A stretch of 64,000 nucleotides of DNA from Anadara kagoshimensis (Eukaryota; Mollusca; Bivalvia; Arcoida; Arcidae), in contig CM037860.1 of the NCBI GenBank assembly GCA_021292105.1, positions 12,790,698 through 12,854,697 of the forward strand, read 5' to 3'. Of this stretch, positions 43,301 through 55,493 are shown in pieces (the stretch's first letter is position 1; each line of letters starts with the position of its first letter). Under the pieces are notes generated by a model that had not been told where the DNA came from, did not search any database, and was given only the letters and a program-made list of their open reading frames with translations. Made by a program: the position numbers and the translations under genes.

Positions 43301-46300
43301 GTTAATTTACATGGTTTTGTGTTATTACAGTTCTCTGACAATATGTGTAATAATATATTTAACTTTGTGTTTCAGGAAATGGCAGAGTCTCTGAGAGAAA
43401 GTGTTGTACACATGGTTCACACACGAGATGGTTCCAGGGTTGGAATGTATTGTGTTTGGTATGGCACTGCAAAAGTAAGCTCAATTTTTTATCATAAAAG
43501 TTCTAAATACACATTACATTTTATTATTTATTAAAGCATCAGCCATGCTGAATGCTTTATAGCGATCGTTGGATTTTTTCGTATTTAGCGCCGCTCTCAT
43601 TTCACCTTGACAGCCAATCAAATCCTTCGTTTCGACTGTAATTACGGGAATTTCCATATACGGTATCCCAGGTATGTATAAACTCTAATCTGAGTGATTG
43701 GGTCTCCCGGAAAGTTACGAAAGCAATGTTTTCATCATGGACACATGTGCCTATCTGAAATGTATTCATATGCGTATTAGTCCGTAATTGATTTTGCTGG
43801 ATATATATTTTAATTCTTCACTTTTGTATGATAATTTTAAGATAAAAACCATAAAAATCCATAAAGTATACGCCCCTCGGAAAACCCAACAAAAATGACG
43901 ATCTTGTCAGTTCGCGCCGACGTTCTTCTTTTTGACCTACAGTGCTGTACATGTGGTTATTTTACAGTCGCCGCCATATTGGTTTTTTTTAATTTACGCA
44001 AAGTGACATCGATAAATAAACACAAAGTATGCTCATTAAACAATTTTTAAGTTAAATAACTTTAAACATGGATCACATTTGATGATAAATTATATATATT
44101 TATGAAAAATTGTTCGTGTTTGGGATATCCCGACCTGGTTCATTAATATGCATCATAACGTCACGAGGAATTTCCCGCTTTCATTGGGTATAATATTCAT
44201 TCCTGTCAGTTTGCCGGTAGCGAAATTATGCATAACAAAAAAGTAGAAATCAAAGATTATTCCAAAAAATGTGATACGAAACTGAAAGAAGAAGTTTATT
44301 TACAAGTTAATGGCTATGTTGATAAATCGTTTGTGACTCGTGAAGTTGTGTAGGATATCGATACCGTAGTTCGTATGCAAATTAGCCATGTGTTTGGGGG
44401 CATGGCATTTGACACCCGATGCCCCTGCTCAAATGTATTCACATAGCGTAGTGACTGACCTTTTTAGTCCAGTACACCCTTGCCCCTTTTAAAATGATCA
44501 TGACACCCTGTCCTTTTCAGTTATCAGTTTAATATAAAAACGACATGCTTTATTCTCGAATCTCTGCAAATACTTCCGATCTTCTGCACACACTCCACTT
44601 CTCACCATAATGTCTCCGAAGACAGACAATTTCATCATCAATGTTCATTTAAATACCTTTTCCAGTTGTTTATTTTGAATCAACAAAATAAATCGCGAGA
44701 AAAAACAACTTGAAATCAAAATCTAAACAAAACTGAAAAAACGATGTTTTAAAATTTTTTGATAACATTTATTTACCTTGTTACAAGTCCTTATTAGATC
44801 GTTTTTACAGTGGATATCCGATTAAAGTTGTTGTCAGTAGTTTAATCCATGGTTTTTACAACCTTTAATTTCTTTTCATGAAGCCACATTACGTTATTTC
44901 ACATAAAATGAACAAATATGATGGTGACCACTGGGCATGCAGGAAAACATTGTGCTTTCTTAAGTTCTTCCGATTTCTAGAGCACCGTTGGTGAAGTAGA
45001 ACAGAAACTAAGGGCGGGGAAAATAGGGTACCAATCTTGTGAACTCAACTCCTCTTACAGTTTTCAACCAAAAACCTTGAAACTTCACAAAATGTTTCTA
45101 TATATATTGAAGATGTGCACCTGACTTTATGGAAATATTTCAAGATTTTTTTCCCATTTTTCAAGACTTTGAAACTTAGTCACTTTTTAGCAAGTATTAG
45201 AATGGGGGTACCTACTTTGTGAACTCAACTCCTCTTACAGTTTCTCTTAAGTTCAAAGTAATTTTATTGTAACATTTTAGTTGTCTAAATAATAATCAAT
45301 TAATTTTCAATGAATCGTATTCAGAAATATTTCCCCCTTTTGTACACAATTCTTGTCAACAAACTTTTTTTGAAAGAGACAGTTGCCTGGACAACTTCTG
45401 TAACTGGGAGGTACAGATTATTAGCTTATTGTGTCAGGATGGTTTATACCAATTCAGGCTTTTGAAGCTCACTTGGACAATTTATATATATTCAACAATA
45501 ATTTTAAATACATTTAAATTATTTCTAAAACAAAGGTTTTATTTTTATTTTTTTTTTTTTTCAAATTAATTGTGAATTCAATGAATAAAATTAATGACTT
45601 CAACAATGGTTAATCTGTCAATTGCAAGTCAAGGGAAATAGCTGGTCATGGTGAAAGTTTTTTTTTTGTGATGATGACACTATGTCGATGATGATCTGGT
45701 GAAGATGATGATGACATTCAGTTCTGCTGCTGCCGATGATGATGTCACCATGATGATGATGATATGACATGAGGAGATATAATGATGATGATGATGATGA
45801 TGATGTGACATGAGGAGATATGATGATGTCACCATGATGATGATGTGACACGAGGAGATATGATAATGATGTTCTGTTGATGCCGATGGTGATAATGATT
45901 ATCGTGATGAAGAAGATGATAGTGATGGTGGTGATGAAAATAAGCTCTGCTGCTATGAATGGTGATGGTTATGATGACGATGTGACTTGACGAACTATGA
46001 TGATGATTATGATGGTGACATGAGTTCTGTTGCCGCCGATGATGATGATGGTGGCAATGATGACATTCAGTACTGCTGAGCACTGCCGATAGTATGATGA
46101 TGATGATGATGATGGTGGTGATGACATTCAGTTCTGCTGCTGTCGATGATAATAATAATTCACGATGATGATGATGATGACAAAGCCAATGTCTTCATGC
46201 TGATGATGTGACATGATGATGATAACATTCAGTACTGCTGCTGCTGATAATGATGATGATTATGTGACACGAAGAGCTATGATGATGATGTGACCATATT

Positions 46301-49300
46301 AAAGATGTAACATGAGGATTTCTGAAAATGATTGATATAATGGTGGTGGTGATTGTCATGGCATGGGTTCTACTGCTGCTGCTAATGACGACGATGATGA
46401 TGATGATGATCTTCATGTTGATGATCAAAATGTGATATGAGAAGTGATAATGATGATGATGGTGGTGATTACAGATCCAGTTTGGGTTTTCTTCCAGTCA
46501 ACTGCGTTTTAGTGGAGTTATGCCCCTTTCACTTTGTGAATTTTATCAAAATGATGGTTTCTCTGGACTTTTTTCCGTTACGCTTGAGATATTTCACTCA
46601 GATTTGGGGTCGGGTCTTTAGTAGCCTCTCTTGGTTTTTGAAAAATTGAAAATTTATATTTATGCTAATTACTTAGTTTACTCAATTGATAAACATTGCG
46701 TGGCATGTCCATTTTGACCATTGTAACATATCTATATGTTAGAACCTAACAACTTGCATAAAAAGCAGACTTGCCGATCACAGTATCCATTATTTGCATG
46801 ATTTTCATTTGTTACTGATTCATCAAACAAATCTCAGTTTCAAGTGCACATATTTTTTTTATCAAATTGCTCAGTTTAGCTGATGCTTCAGTACCTTCAG
46901 TACTTTGATTCTTAATATTCAGGAGTGAAGTACATCATTTAATTGTAATGTTAATTGCACAAAATGTTTCGACTCATTTCATAGTGATCAATTATATTTA
47001 GATATGTGTACTTGTAACTGATTGTAATTCATTCAATTTTATAAAGCTTTGACTTGGATTTGAATATGCTTATTTCATTTTTAATCACTTCCCCAAAAGA
47101 CTTATTATTTTTACTGACAAAAGAAATTTCCTTGGCACCATTTCGCTTCCTATTGATTATGTTATAATAAATCTGCTTTAACAACCAAAACTCTCAAATT
47201 AAAATTCAATCACAATACATATGTTTTAACATAAATACAAATACAGTTCTATCTTGCAATGATGTTCCTTGATAACTTTGCCTCCTTGCTTCTCAACCAC
47301 AGTTTTTTTAAGTCACAAAATCTGTCTCTTCTATGTTTTTCTTTATAAACCACCCTCAATTTATCACCAAACCCCTTTATTACATGTATATCCAAATTTG
47401 ACTGAAAAAGTAATGGTGATAAATCCAGGTATAATCATAAATGTGAGTAGGAGTTTCATTAAATGAATTATTATTTCGTTATTTTGTAGGACAGAAAGAT
47501 GTTGATAAAGAGTATAAAGACACACATTCTAAAGATTTGTAAAGAAGAGTACGGTCACTTAGTCTTACTGTCTATATTTGACAGTGTAGATGATACAAAA
47601 ATTGTACAGAAGGTTATACTAGAGGTAAATCTCATTCTACATCTACATGTACATATGTATTGCCTGACTAATAATTCTGATTTCTTTTGCATTGTTCAAT
47701 ATAGAAACGGCCATTGGTCCCTTATTTTGTCAAATGTCCCCATTGTTAAGGCCATATTTAACAATACATGAATGCAAAAATATTGATGTTATGTTGTTTT
47801 AGAGGGGAGCTTTTGAAAATGACCCCTTCTAAAAAATTCTAGATTGAACACTTTTGACTTAAAAAACAGATTTTTTGTGAAATGCTTCTTTGATAACTGT
47901 TCCTATGCTCTCTTTTGTTTTTTTAATTCTATGTTTCCATTCCTGGTAGCTTAAATCACCATTGGCTAATCGTTTCTGAGAAAATCTTTCAAGAAGCAAC
48001 CGTTTAAGTTGTTTTGTTAGACTTGATACACATGCAAGCTACACTTTTCCAACAACTCTTGTATAGCTTCCTTTATTAATATTTTACTTTGACAAATAAA
48101 CTGTTATAAGTTTTATTGTATATTTTTCCAGGAAATAGTGAAACATGTGTCGGAGTTAGCTCAGGATCAGTATGGTAGAAAAGTGTTATTGTATTTACTA
48201 AGTCCTAGAGACCCATTACACTTCCATCCAGATATTGTCAGAATCCTTCAAGAAGGGGATAAAAACCCTAACAGGTAACATTGATTTTATGTTGTCAAAA
48301 TTTAATGACTGAAGTAGAGTAAAGTAATGGAGTTTTACACCCCAGTCAAGATTCTCTATTTTATATTGAGATGATCAGTACATGCATGGTGGAGGAAACT
48401 GGGGTGCATGGAGAAACCACTGACCTTTGGCAAGCAAACTAGACAGGGAGAGGTATTAAATTCTGTAAGCACACACTTTAGACCACTCAGCAAACAAGAA
48501 TCCAGAAATTAAACAAGAAGCAAAATAAATACATACTAGGACATAACATTTCCGTTCGATATTTTTGTTGTAGTAAAGTTTATAAATTGTTTTCCCTGTA
48601 ATATTCATGTAAATGAGAATCAAGTTATCTAATGGTCTTGTCTTGAATTTGGAATTAAGTGGTTCAAGTCAAAATCTATATCACCACTGAAGTAACTCAG
48701 TTGATAGAATGCTCGCTCCCTATGTGGGAGGTCATGGGTTCGAACCCTGGCTGGGTCTGACTCAAGGCTTGAGGTTAGTGACTGTTCTTTTGCTAAGCAC
48801 TCGGCATAACGAAATGAAAATCACAACTCTTTCAGATGGGAACTTAAATAAATGGGGTCCTGTGTCGTGGTAGGTGTAGGAGGATAAAGAACCCTGCTGT
48901 ATAATGCCATCAGCGCATTGCAGAAGCAACATTTTTGCACCTTGGCCTATAGCTGGCAACATCTCGAAATAAGTGAAATATTCTTGAATGGGACCTTAAA
49001 CACATTACTTAACTCGGCTCAAAATCTATATCAAGCCTAATCTATAGGTTCACCAGGTTTGTCCCTCTGAGATTCTATTCTTTATAGTCAGAATGGCGAT
49101 TGAACCCATTGCATCATGATTTTGGTGTTAACCAATCAGCTACACATATAGTTACAAAAAATACACAAAGTTTAAAAATGAAAAAAAAACACAGGTTTCT
49201 TAGACACTCATATTTGGTTTGTAAAATAAAAGAAAAAAATTCAAATTTCCAAAAGTGTTTGTGATTTTACTAAATATAAACATTTTATTTGTTTGTAGTA

Positions 49301-51728
49301 AGAAGGACAGATTTGTAAGACAGCGGGAACTACTTGAGTATGCATCATCGCCATTTTTGAATTACATTTCTGAAAATGCTCGTAAATTAGTCATGGATAA
49401 TGCATCACTTTTGCTCATTCTGGCAATTATCACCCATGGTACAGGTCTGTATAACTATTTATCAAATGAAAAACTGTGACACATCTTTAAATTACATAAT
49501 GAGTGTCAGGGCAAACATGGTTCTTAATGTTTTCATCCCTAGTAGCTAAATTTGCATTGGCTGTACTAAGTTCTGAAAAAATCTTTCAAAAAGGAACCTA
49601 TTTTAGCAAATTGTGAAAAAATACTTCAAAAAGTATTATATTTTCGCAAATTTTGGAAATTTGACTACTACTAATTTTTTATTTCTGGAAACAGCTCTTC
49701 AAATGCATAGCTACTACTTAAGTATTTTATTAAGGTGTCATACATGTACATTTAGATTACTCTAAACAATTTGAGAAGTTACCGGTATATAGAAATAATT
49801 TATTATTTAATTAAAAAATTTTAAGTTTTATCAAAAACAGATCCTCATAATATGAATAAAATTATGATGTTACATATATTATTGGCCTACTTTGATTTGT
49901 TCAAGTCAGGTTAATCAAGTCTGTAGATTTTAAGTCGACTGTAAATCAAATGCCTCAAGTTAACTTGTGTTAAACTCTTGTCGACAAGTCCTGCAATTTA
50001 ATATTGCTTTCAGTATTTAAAAATATCAATTACGTCCTTTAAGAGATTTGATGTTTTCATACATTTCTTTTTTTTCAGTGAAGATTTGAAAAAACTTTGA
50101 CAGGGAATTATACATATTTTGGGATTTAAAGTGCTATTGCTAGGGCTTAATGTTTTTGCTTTTAAGAATATACCGGTATTACAGTTTGATATGCATGTGT
50201 GGCAGATACACATCTGTCAACACATCTGTATAAACTTGTCAAGACCTTCTATTCATTATTTCAGGTGATCCGTCAGAAGCAATGGCTGCTATGGCTAAAA
50301 TTGCATCAGAACCATTTGTAGCAGGAAGTCTAGAGAAAATGCACATTGTGGAGCATCCAGCTGGTCACATGACCTTAAAGAGACTGATACAGAATGATAA
50401 AGATAGAATACAGGCTGGCCAATCAGGTATATAAGTACAGTAGAACTTGTCTAAACTTAAATGTCTGGATTAAAGATTGGTTCCATTAAGACCAAGTATT
50501 CACTTTACACAGGTTTATTTAGTTCAGAATGTTAAGGGTTCATTCTAGTTAAATGCTTACTTAATTTATCATATGTCACAGAAAGAAAAACACAACATTT
50601 TACAGATTTTCAATAAATCATTTAATACCACGAGCAAAGTCATTGCTTCTTGTTATGTACTTGTGTTCCATACACATGTTTGTACTTATCTATTTAGTAA
50701 ATATTACAATTAAACGTCAAGCGGACAGGTCAATGTTGTTTGCCTATACACTCTTGTTAAGTCTAAAACTAGCCTACTATAGATGAAGAGTGAACACAAC
50801 TACTGCAGTACCTATTGCTATATCTAATTTATATGTTACCTGTTTCATGTTTCAGTGATATTTTCTAAAGTATTGTTAGACACATTACCAGATGGAGCAT
50901 TGAAGTCGTGGGCAGCATTTAACAGAGGGTGCTTTACACTTGTCTTGTAAGTTTGAAATTTTTAATCCAAATAATCAATTTTCCAGAGTATTTTGCATCA
51001 TGCTTGATGATATTGGTTTCATATATGATATAGTAATGCTATGACAAGATACAGGTCAAGTTCAAATTTCGTTTCTGTCTGATAATTTTAGTCGTGGTCC
51101 TTGGACTGAAAATTCATTGAAATATTTTTCCCTGACTTCTGTAAACCAACTTTTATTCATGGATTTTTACTTTTGCAATTATCTTGCCAAAATAGTTTCA
51201 CAACTACATGTATTAACTTTCATGATTTAGACTATAGCTGAATAATTTGCTTAAATATTATCATTTTTAAAAAAAATCCATTTATGCAAATGTAACAGAA
51301 AAAATCTGACCCATAAAAATGCTTTTAACAAATCAAATTGAATTATCCACACATGAATAAAAGCTCGTTTACAGTAATTCTTTCTTCATGCATGTTTCAT
51401 GCTACTTTTGAATGTGTTTTTTTTTATAAAAATTCAAAAGTAGCACATGACACATGTTATACTTGAATGTTTTGGTTTTATAAGCAACTTTAATGATAAT
51501 GTTTTTTGCTTAAGTCATAATAGATCTCATTTTTGCTCAATGTGTACATTTATTTTTTATGTGTATTGTCTCTTTTTTAGCTTACTGGAGTTAGATCATC
51601 CAGATATTACAGATATAGTGATATCACAGCTGACAGGAATCAGGAAATCACTAAAGAAGATGACACTTAAAGGAGCTCAGATACTGCTACAGAAACTTGA
51701 CAAACTCAATGGAGAATACAAGTTATAG
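34333..51728 (+). CDS. PUM3: Pumilio homology domain-containing protein 3 (Puf-A/Puf6 family)
   Basis: Seventeen coding exons: 34333-34989, 35348-35486, 36105-36225, 36470-36545, 37538-37631, 38424-38490, 40832-40901, 41204-41308, 42087-42190, 42940-43015, 43376-43474, 47490-47624, 48132-48274, 49299-49444, 50265-50426, 50856-50946, 51581-51728. All have GT/AG borders and agreeing phases, giving 1776 nt, 591 aa (human 648). The basic, low-complexity N-terminus covers about 1-265. Atypical Puf repeats follow (ELPWKERKKVRKML, FAFAHDTARILQCLIQYGK, KYGRFLVKKFLMYG, YGHLVLLSIFDSVDDTK, YGRKVLLYLLSPRDP). The C-terminal CPL region includes HIVEHPAGHMTLKRL and LKSWAAFNRGC. Family members are nucleolar, bind RNA/DNA without strong sequence preference and act in pre-rRNA processing. 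ATG 34333 follows an acceptor directly, so a 5' exon exists; ATG 34345 is an alternative start. No lesion is seen. Introns hold many repeats. Confidence 0.96.
35085..35285 (-). mobile_element. probable tRNA-headed SINE in PUM3 intron 1
   Basis: The reverse complement starts GGAGACATGTAATGGTTGCA and carries TTGTGGGTTCAAATCCC, a pol III B box. The rest is diverged and not clearly type I-III. Confidence 0.5.
36668..36995 (+). mobile_element. tRNA-headed SINE, type IV, in PUM3 intron 4
   Basis: Head AGTGGCCAAATAGATATGAC (A box) and TGTGAGTTCGAGTCCCGC (B box), a distinct body (GGTGTCAGTATAATGGACTG, GGTATGCTTGTGTGTGGC) and a tail TTAAGCAACATTCAACCAAC with CTAACCAACC repeats. Confidence 0.8.
38598..38742 (+). 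repeat. 34-35-bp minisatellite, about four units, PUM3 intron 6
   Basis: Unit GGTCCATTTTGGACATTATT plus AATAGGGGGAAGAG, almost identical between units, so recently expanded. Each unit holds the palindrome TCCATTTTGGA. Confidence 0.92.
38915..39015 (-). mobile_element. SINE type II 3' fragment, PUM3 intron 6
   Basis: TGTTGAGACATCATCATCAC, CAGCTGTAGGTGAAGTGGCA and GAAATTTTTACCTTTGCAG match the reverse-complement type II core (compare 55050-55100). Confidence 0.65.
39081..40818 (-). mobile_element. hairpin-ended tandem-core element, copy 1 (1738 bp), PUM3 intron 6
   Basis: In element orientation (minus) it runs from AACAAGAGGCCCATGGGCC at 40818 to AGCTAAAA at 39081. The far end is a hairpin AGCTCA(C/T)CTGAGCC-AAA-GGCTCAGGTGAGCT (39085-39115). 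Beside it lies a CCGTCGT microsatellite (39130-39178). The core holds about six tandem units with a 144-145-bp period (motif starts near 39733, 39877, 40021, 40166, 40311, 40456). Each unit contains AGGTTCAAAGGTCAAGGTCA. No ORF of note, so it is non-autonomous. Its end lies 13 nt before PUM3 exon 7. Confidence 0.88.
41938..42060 (-). repeat. R1 repeat fragment, PUM3 intron 8
   Basis: CCCGACCTTACTTCCCTGGT, CACATGTTTAGCTAAAGTTA and TTGTGATTTGGACACAGATC match the inverted R1 terminus at 9120-9240. It ends about 25 bp before exon 9. Confidence 0.7.
42712..42775 (-). mobile_element. SINE type III tail fragment, PUM3 intron 9
   Basis: GTAGTGGCGTTTTACACC then TGGTCAAGATTCTTTCACTT and AGGTGGTCATTTCTG match the 3' part of type III. 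Confidence 0.6.
43532..46886. mobile_element. possible large TIR/hairpin element filling PUM3 intron 11
   Basis: The left end is a hairpin, TAAAGCATCAGCCATGCTG then AATGCTTTA. The inverted right end reads ACTGAAGCATCAGCTAAACT. The shared core AAGCATCAGC and the repeat-rich content between them suggest one 3.3-kb insertion. The inside contains a direct repeat (TTGTGAACTCAACTCCTCTT at about 45037 and 45218) and the GAT-rich tract. Boundaries and family are uncertain. Confidence 0.4.
45660..46480. repeat. long degenerate GAT/ATG-rich satellite tract
   Basis: About 800 bp dominated by GATGATGATG with interspersed phrases GACATTCAGTTCTGCTGCTG and GATGTGACATGAGGAGATAT. On the minus strand this yields spurious His/Ser/Ile-rich open frames. 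It lies in PUM3 intron 11. Confidence 0.93.
48305..48500 (-). mobile_element. SINE type III, PUM3 intron 13
   Basis: TAATGGAGTTTTACACCCCA, GTCAAGATTCTCTATTTTAT, GGTGGAGGAAACTGGGGTGC, AGCACACACTTTAGACCACT: reverse-complement type III order. Confidence 0.78.
48684..49018 (+). mobile_element. SINE type II with perfect target duplication, PUM3 intron 13
   Basis: Head GAAGTAACTCAGTTGATAGA, B box ATGGGTTCGAACCCTGGC, body AAAGAACCCTGCTGTATAAT, tail AAATAAGTGAAATATTCTTG. Flanked by the 15-bp duplication TCAAAATCTATATCA (48669-48683, 49019-49033). Confidence 0.9.
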
Positions 51729-51860
51729 AAAGTTATAGGACTAACTTGACCAGAAATACAAGTTATAGGACAAACTTGACGGAAAACACAAGTTGTAGGA
51801 CAAACTTGACGGAAAATACAAGTTAAAGGACAAACTTGATGTAAATACAAGTTATAACAA
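51712..51860 (+). repeat. 30-bp minisatellite grown from the last PUM3 codons
   Basis: The coding end (CTT GAC AAA CTC AAT GGA, GAA TAC AAG TTA TAG) is followed by about four diverged units of a 30-bp repeat: CTTGACGGAAAATACAAGTT then ATAGGACAAA. The units keep the coding frame and most retain the TAG (one has AAG). They form the start of the 3' untranslated region. Confidence 0.88.
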
Positions 51861-51969
51861 CTTAACAGATAATACATTTTGGAAATGAAGTGCTGTAAAT
51901 CAGGAGATTTTTTGCCACAAAATGATAATATTTAATTGGTTTGCAGTTCTTATCATCCGTTGAAGCAAA

Positions 51970-51975
51970 AATAAA
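51970..51975 (+). terminator. candidate PUM3 poly(A) signal, proximal
   Basis: AATAAA about 240 bp after the stop. A second AATAAA at 52877-52882 could give a longer transcript. Confidence 0.45.
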
Positions 51976-52208
51976 AGTACCGGGTATGTGAATAATTTGA
52001 ACATTACTTATAACTGAAATTAACCGAAAATTTCTTGATTTACAGTATTTTATAGAAAAGTGTGGACATTTTAATTTTTTTATATAAGACTGATTTGAAG
52101 TTAATTCTAAGTGCAATAGACATAATTTGGTCATAAATGAGAAATAATTGACATTTGCTTTTGTAGAACTTATAGGGGATGTTGGAAGCTACATTTTTCC
52201 ATGAAAAG

Positions 52209-52402
52209 GAGTTTGCCATTGTACCACATGATCAACACCCCTTAACATTTTTGTGGGACATTTTGGAAGGCGTTTACATTGTGAATTCCCAGATTAACAC
52301 CATTTTGATGGGAAAATGTGAACTGATATGATTAAATATCCATTGGAAAAAATTGTTCTGCACACGCGTTAGAGGGGTATCACATGGTACAGCGGCAAAC
52401 TC
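52209..52402. mobile_element. MITE with 23-bp TIRs, copy A
   Basis: Left GAGTTTGCCATTGTACCACA then TGAT; right, inverted, GAGTTTGCCGCTGTACCATG then TGAT. The inside contains CATTTTGATGGGAAAATG. No ORF. Confidence 0.82.
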
Positions 52403-53149
52403 CATTATGTTAGATGGATAACACTCATTCATAAGTACATTGTACTTGTGCAGAAACACAGTTTCTACTTAGTATGGAACACAGTTGCTGCATTTTCCTG
52501 TAATAGGAAAACATTAAATTTTATAATACTGTATCCATGGTAACAGTGGTACATAAGTGTCATCTGTTGAGCAGCATGTTAGATGTTACATACAAGTGCA
52601 AGGAAAATGTAGTTTCTGGTATCTACAATCAGTCGGATAGATGTTAGTGAGTCAATAGCGACTGTCATTGTGAATTATTGCAAGTTTCTCATTCTTTGGA
52701 AGTATTAATAATTTTGAATGATGAATTTTCTTTGAATATTATGTGCTGTATAATTGATAGTTTTTAATTTTTTTGTAACCATGGTTTTAATTTCTTGGTT
52801 ACCATGGTTTATATCTATGTATCTAAACAAGTGTTGATTTGATTTTTAAATCTACTTTAGAAAATAGAATGTGAAAAATAAATTTTCAATTGGAGATCAC
52901 AGAACTTATATTTTTTAGGGAAGTCATGGAGCTAGCTCCAATTCCATTGACCTTGTTTTTGTAAATTGCTCATGGACATGAACAGACTTGCTCTATGCAA
53001 TCATAAACATAAGTTCTTATTTCAAATAATGGCTTGTTTCCATTGTTCTTCCAGGTATTGTATTACCATAAATATTCATTATTAGAAATTTTACATTGCT
53101 AAGCCATCTTGCAGGAATAAATTTTCTTGATTTTCACAATCTCTTTTTC

Positions 53150-53210
53150 CATTTTCTATGGGGTTCAACATTTTCTATGGAGTTCACAACATTTTCTATG
53201 GAGTTCACAT
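53150..53210 (+). repeat. short tandem repeat, about 21 bp x 3
   Basis: CATTTTCTATGGAGTTCACA repeated three times with small changes. Confidence 0.85.
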
Positions 53211-54161
53211 GCATGATTTTAAACATCTTAAATATTTATTCCCAGAGAATATTTCTGATTGTACAGTAACTTAAAATAGATTCAGTTTTGAATTAGAATT
53301 TAAAGACAAAAAGATTAAAAAGCATGGTCAATTAAATGTTGGTGTTTTTATATTGGTTAAATAATGAAACTTCTTTTCTGTCTACATTGACTGATGATAA
53401 AAAATTACCTCATTTAAATTTATTCATGACCCGTGTTCCACTTTTACAGATTTGTTGTATTTGTCAAAAAAGTCGGTGATATCCACCTGTGGTATCTATG
53501 TTATGGTAATCGCCCAAATGCTATATAAGGTATCTCCCTTACATCCAGACATGAGCACTGACTGGAATACAAATGCCATATCTAAATAATTTTAGTCATC
53601 TGCACACAAGTTTTGATTACGTCTCTCACCACTGTGTGTGGAGACTTACTGTCCTTATTCCATTTCTCCTCTATTTTTTTTTTAAATTTTTATTCTACTA
53701 TTTTCTTCCCTTTTTCTCTTGATGTTATCTTTCTTACTCCATTCAGAATGATATAAGTGTATAAACTTGTAAATTAACCATTTATCTGGAATGTGTATGT
53801 TTTTATTCAGCATCATTAAAGTTTTATGTTATTCCTTTCTTTTTCCAAAAACTATTTTTAATTTCTTCATTCCCTCAGTAGATTTTAATAACTGGTTGGA
53901 TTATTACCAACCATTTATGTGTGTTCATTTTGTTGCACAACTCCAAGTATGTATAATGTATTTAATATGAAAAAAAAATGTTTGACAGGCATTGGCATCA
54001 ACCCATCTTATTGATACAGTAGTGTATCAATTTGCCTGGAATTCAGTCTCGGTTCATTGTTTTTGCAGAGTTCCATTCTGATCCAACTAAAAGGGGGAGG
54101 CAGTGGGTGGGGGTTAACAAAATGCTGGTAATTGGCCCAGGTTTCTAAAGAAATTCAGAAT

Positions 54162-54323
54162 GGGTTTTGCCACTGTACCATGTGATAACAATCCCTTAAG
54201 GTTTGGAAAACGTTAACATCACAAATTCAGGGGATAATGTTGTTTTTTATGGGAAAACATATCCAATGGAAATGATAGTTTCGCACAAACGTTAGGAGGT
54301 ATCACATGGTACAGCAGCAAACC
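54162..54323. mobile_element. MITE with TIRs, copy B
   Basis: Left GGGTTTTGCCACTGTACCAT then GTGAT; right, inverted, GGGTTTGCTGCTGTACCATG then TGAT. Same family as copy A at 52209-52402; they share TATCACATGGTACAGC and the GGGAAAA interior. Confidence 0.8.
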
Positions 54324-55009
54324 CAATGGTTAGATTTTTTTCACCACTAATAATAATTTTTAGCAGGTTTTTATATCGTAATATATTTTCATAAATTAAG
54401 ATAAAAGTGAGAAATGTAAATTTTTTGGGGGAAAAAGTGTTTTGATATGGTCTTTTATATTTCTATAATTATAATCTATTTTGGATTTAAAGTTGTGCAA
54501 TGTTTTAATAATAAATCTTATGTTCTGTTTTCTGTCTTGAAGTGATTTCCTGGATGTGTGGTGAATAGTTAAAAACAACATAAAAATGACTGGCTATTTT
54601 GTTTAGCACACTCAGATCTTGTTTCACAATCATTCCTTAACTAAGATTTTCCTTTACTCAAATCTTATATATTGAAATCTGATAAGAAGTTGTTAGTTTT
54701 CAAGATATTCACGGATTAAAGCGGTGATTTTGAAGATCATTCTACTGTAGGAACCACTGTGGCTGTGACAGTGAAATTCTCTTTATATCCATAGAAAATC
54801 AAATAAATTTGAATAAAGATCGATATTTTTCACTTACTTGTACCTAGTCGTAACAGGAAATCTGTATGCTCATTTTATCATGGCAGGCATGGCACATAAG
54901 TAGCTCAACATTAAGTGCATTGTATACGAACACATTTCTCTATTTGTAACAACCATGTAAATCGGAATCCAAATGATGACATGCATGTAAATAAAACAAT
55001 CTTGGTTGA

Positions 55010-55300
55010 ATGGGGTTTTAACGTCCCAGTCAAGAATATTTAATTTATATCGAGACATCATCAGCTATAGGCGAAGTGGCAGAAATTTTACCTTTGCAGT
55101 GTGCTCAGGGCAATGTGTAGTGAGGGTTCTTTAACGTGACATGGAGCATTAGTTTTTAAGGTTTCTTCTGAAGGACATTGTGACTTCCATTTCTTAATCC
55201 TGAGTGTTTGGTGAAAGAACAGTCGCTATCTATTTTTAAGTCTTGGTCAGACCCGGATGGGGTTTGAACCCAAGTCCTCCCACATACAAAATCATGATTG
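55010..55300 (-). mobile_element. SINE type II, minus strand
   Basis: TTTTAACGTCCCAGTCAAGA, ATATCGAGACATCATCAGCT, ATAGGCGAAGTGGCAGAAAT, GAGGGTTCTTTAACGTGACA, TCAGACCCGGATGGGGTTTG and AACCCAAGTCCTCCCACATA: full reverse-complement type II order. It lies between the convergent 3' ends of PUM3 and the ABCA gene. Confidence 0.88.
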
Positions 55301-55467
55301 GGAATATTAGATCTTTTTAAGTCGAACCATAGTGGTAGCTATAGCTGGTTGTTAGGGAAGACAAAAAACAATATAATTTTTAAACATGTTTAATTTTTAT
55401 CTTTCATTTCAATAAATAAATAAACAATGAATATTTACAAAAACATGATTATGTATCTCAACCAAAA

Positions 55468-55493
55468 TCTCTCTCTCTCTCACACACACACAC
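55468..55493. repeat. (CT)n(CA)n compound microsatellite
   Basis: About six CT units then about six CA units, directly adjoining. Confidence 0.92.

Noticed and set aside
45618-46428. His/Ser/Ile-rich open frames on the minus strand
   Set aside because: Direct translation of the GAT-type satellite; no gene.
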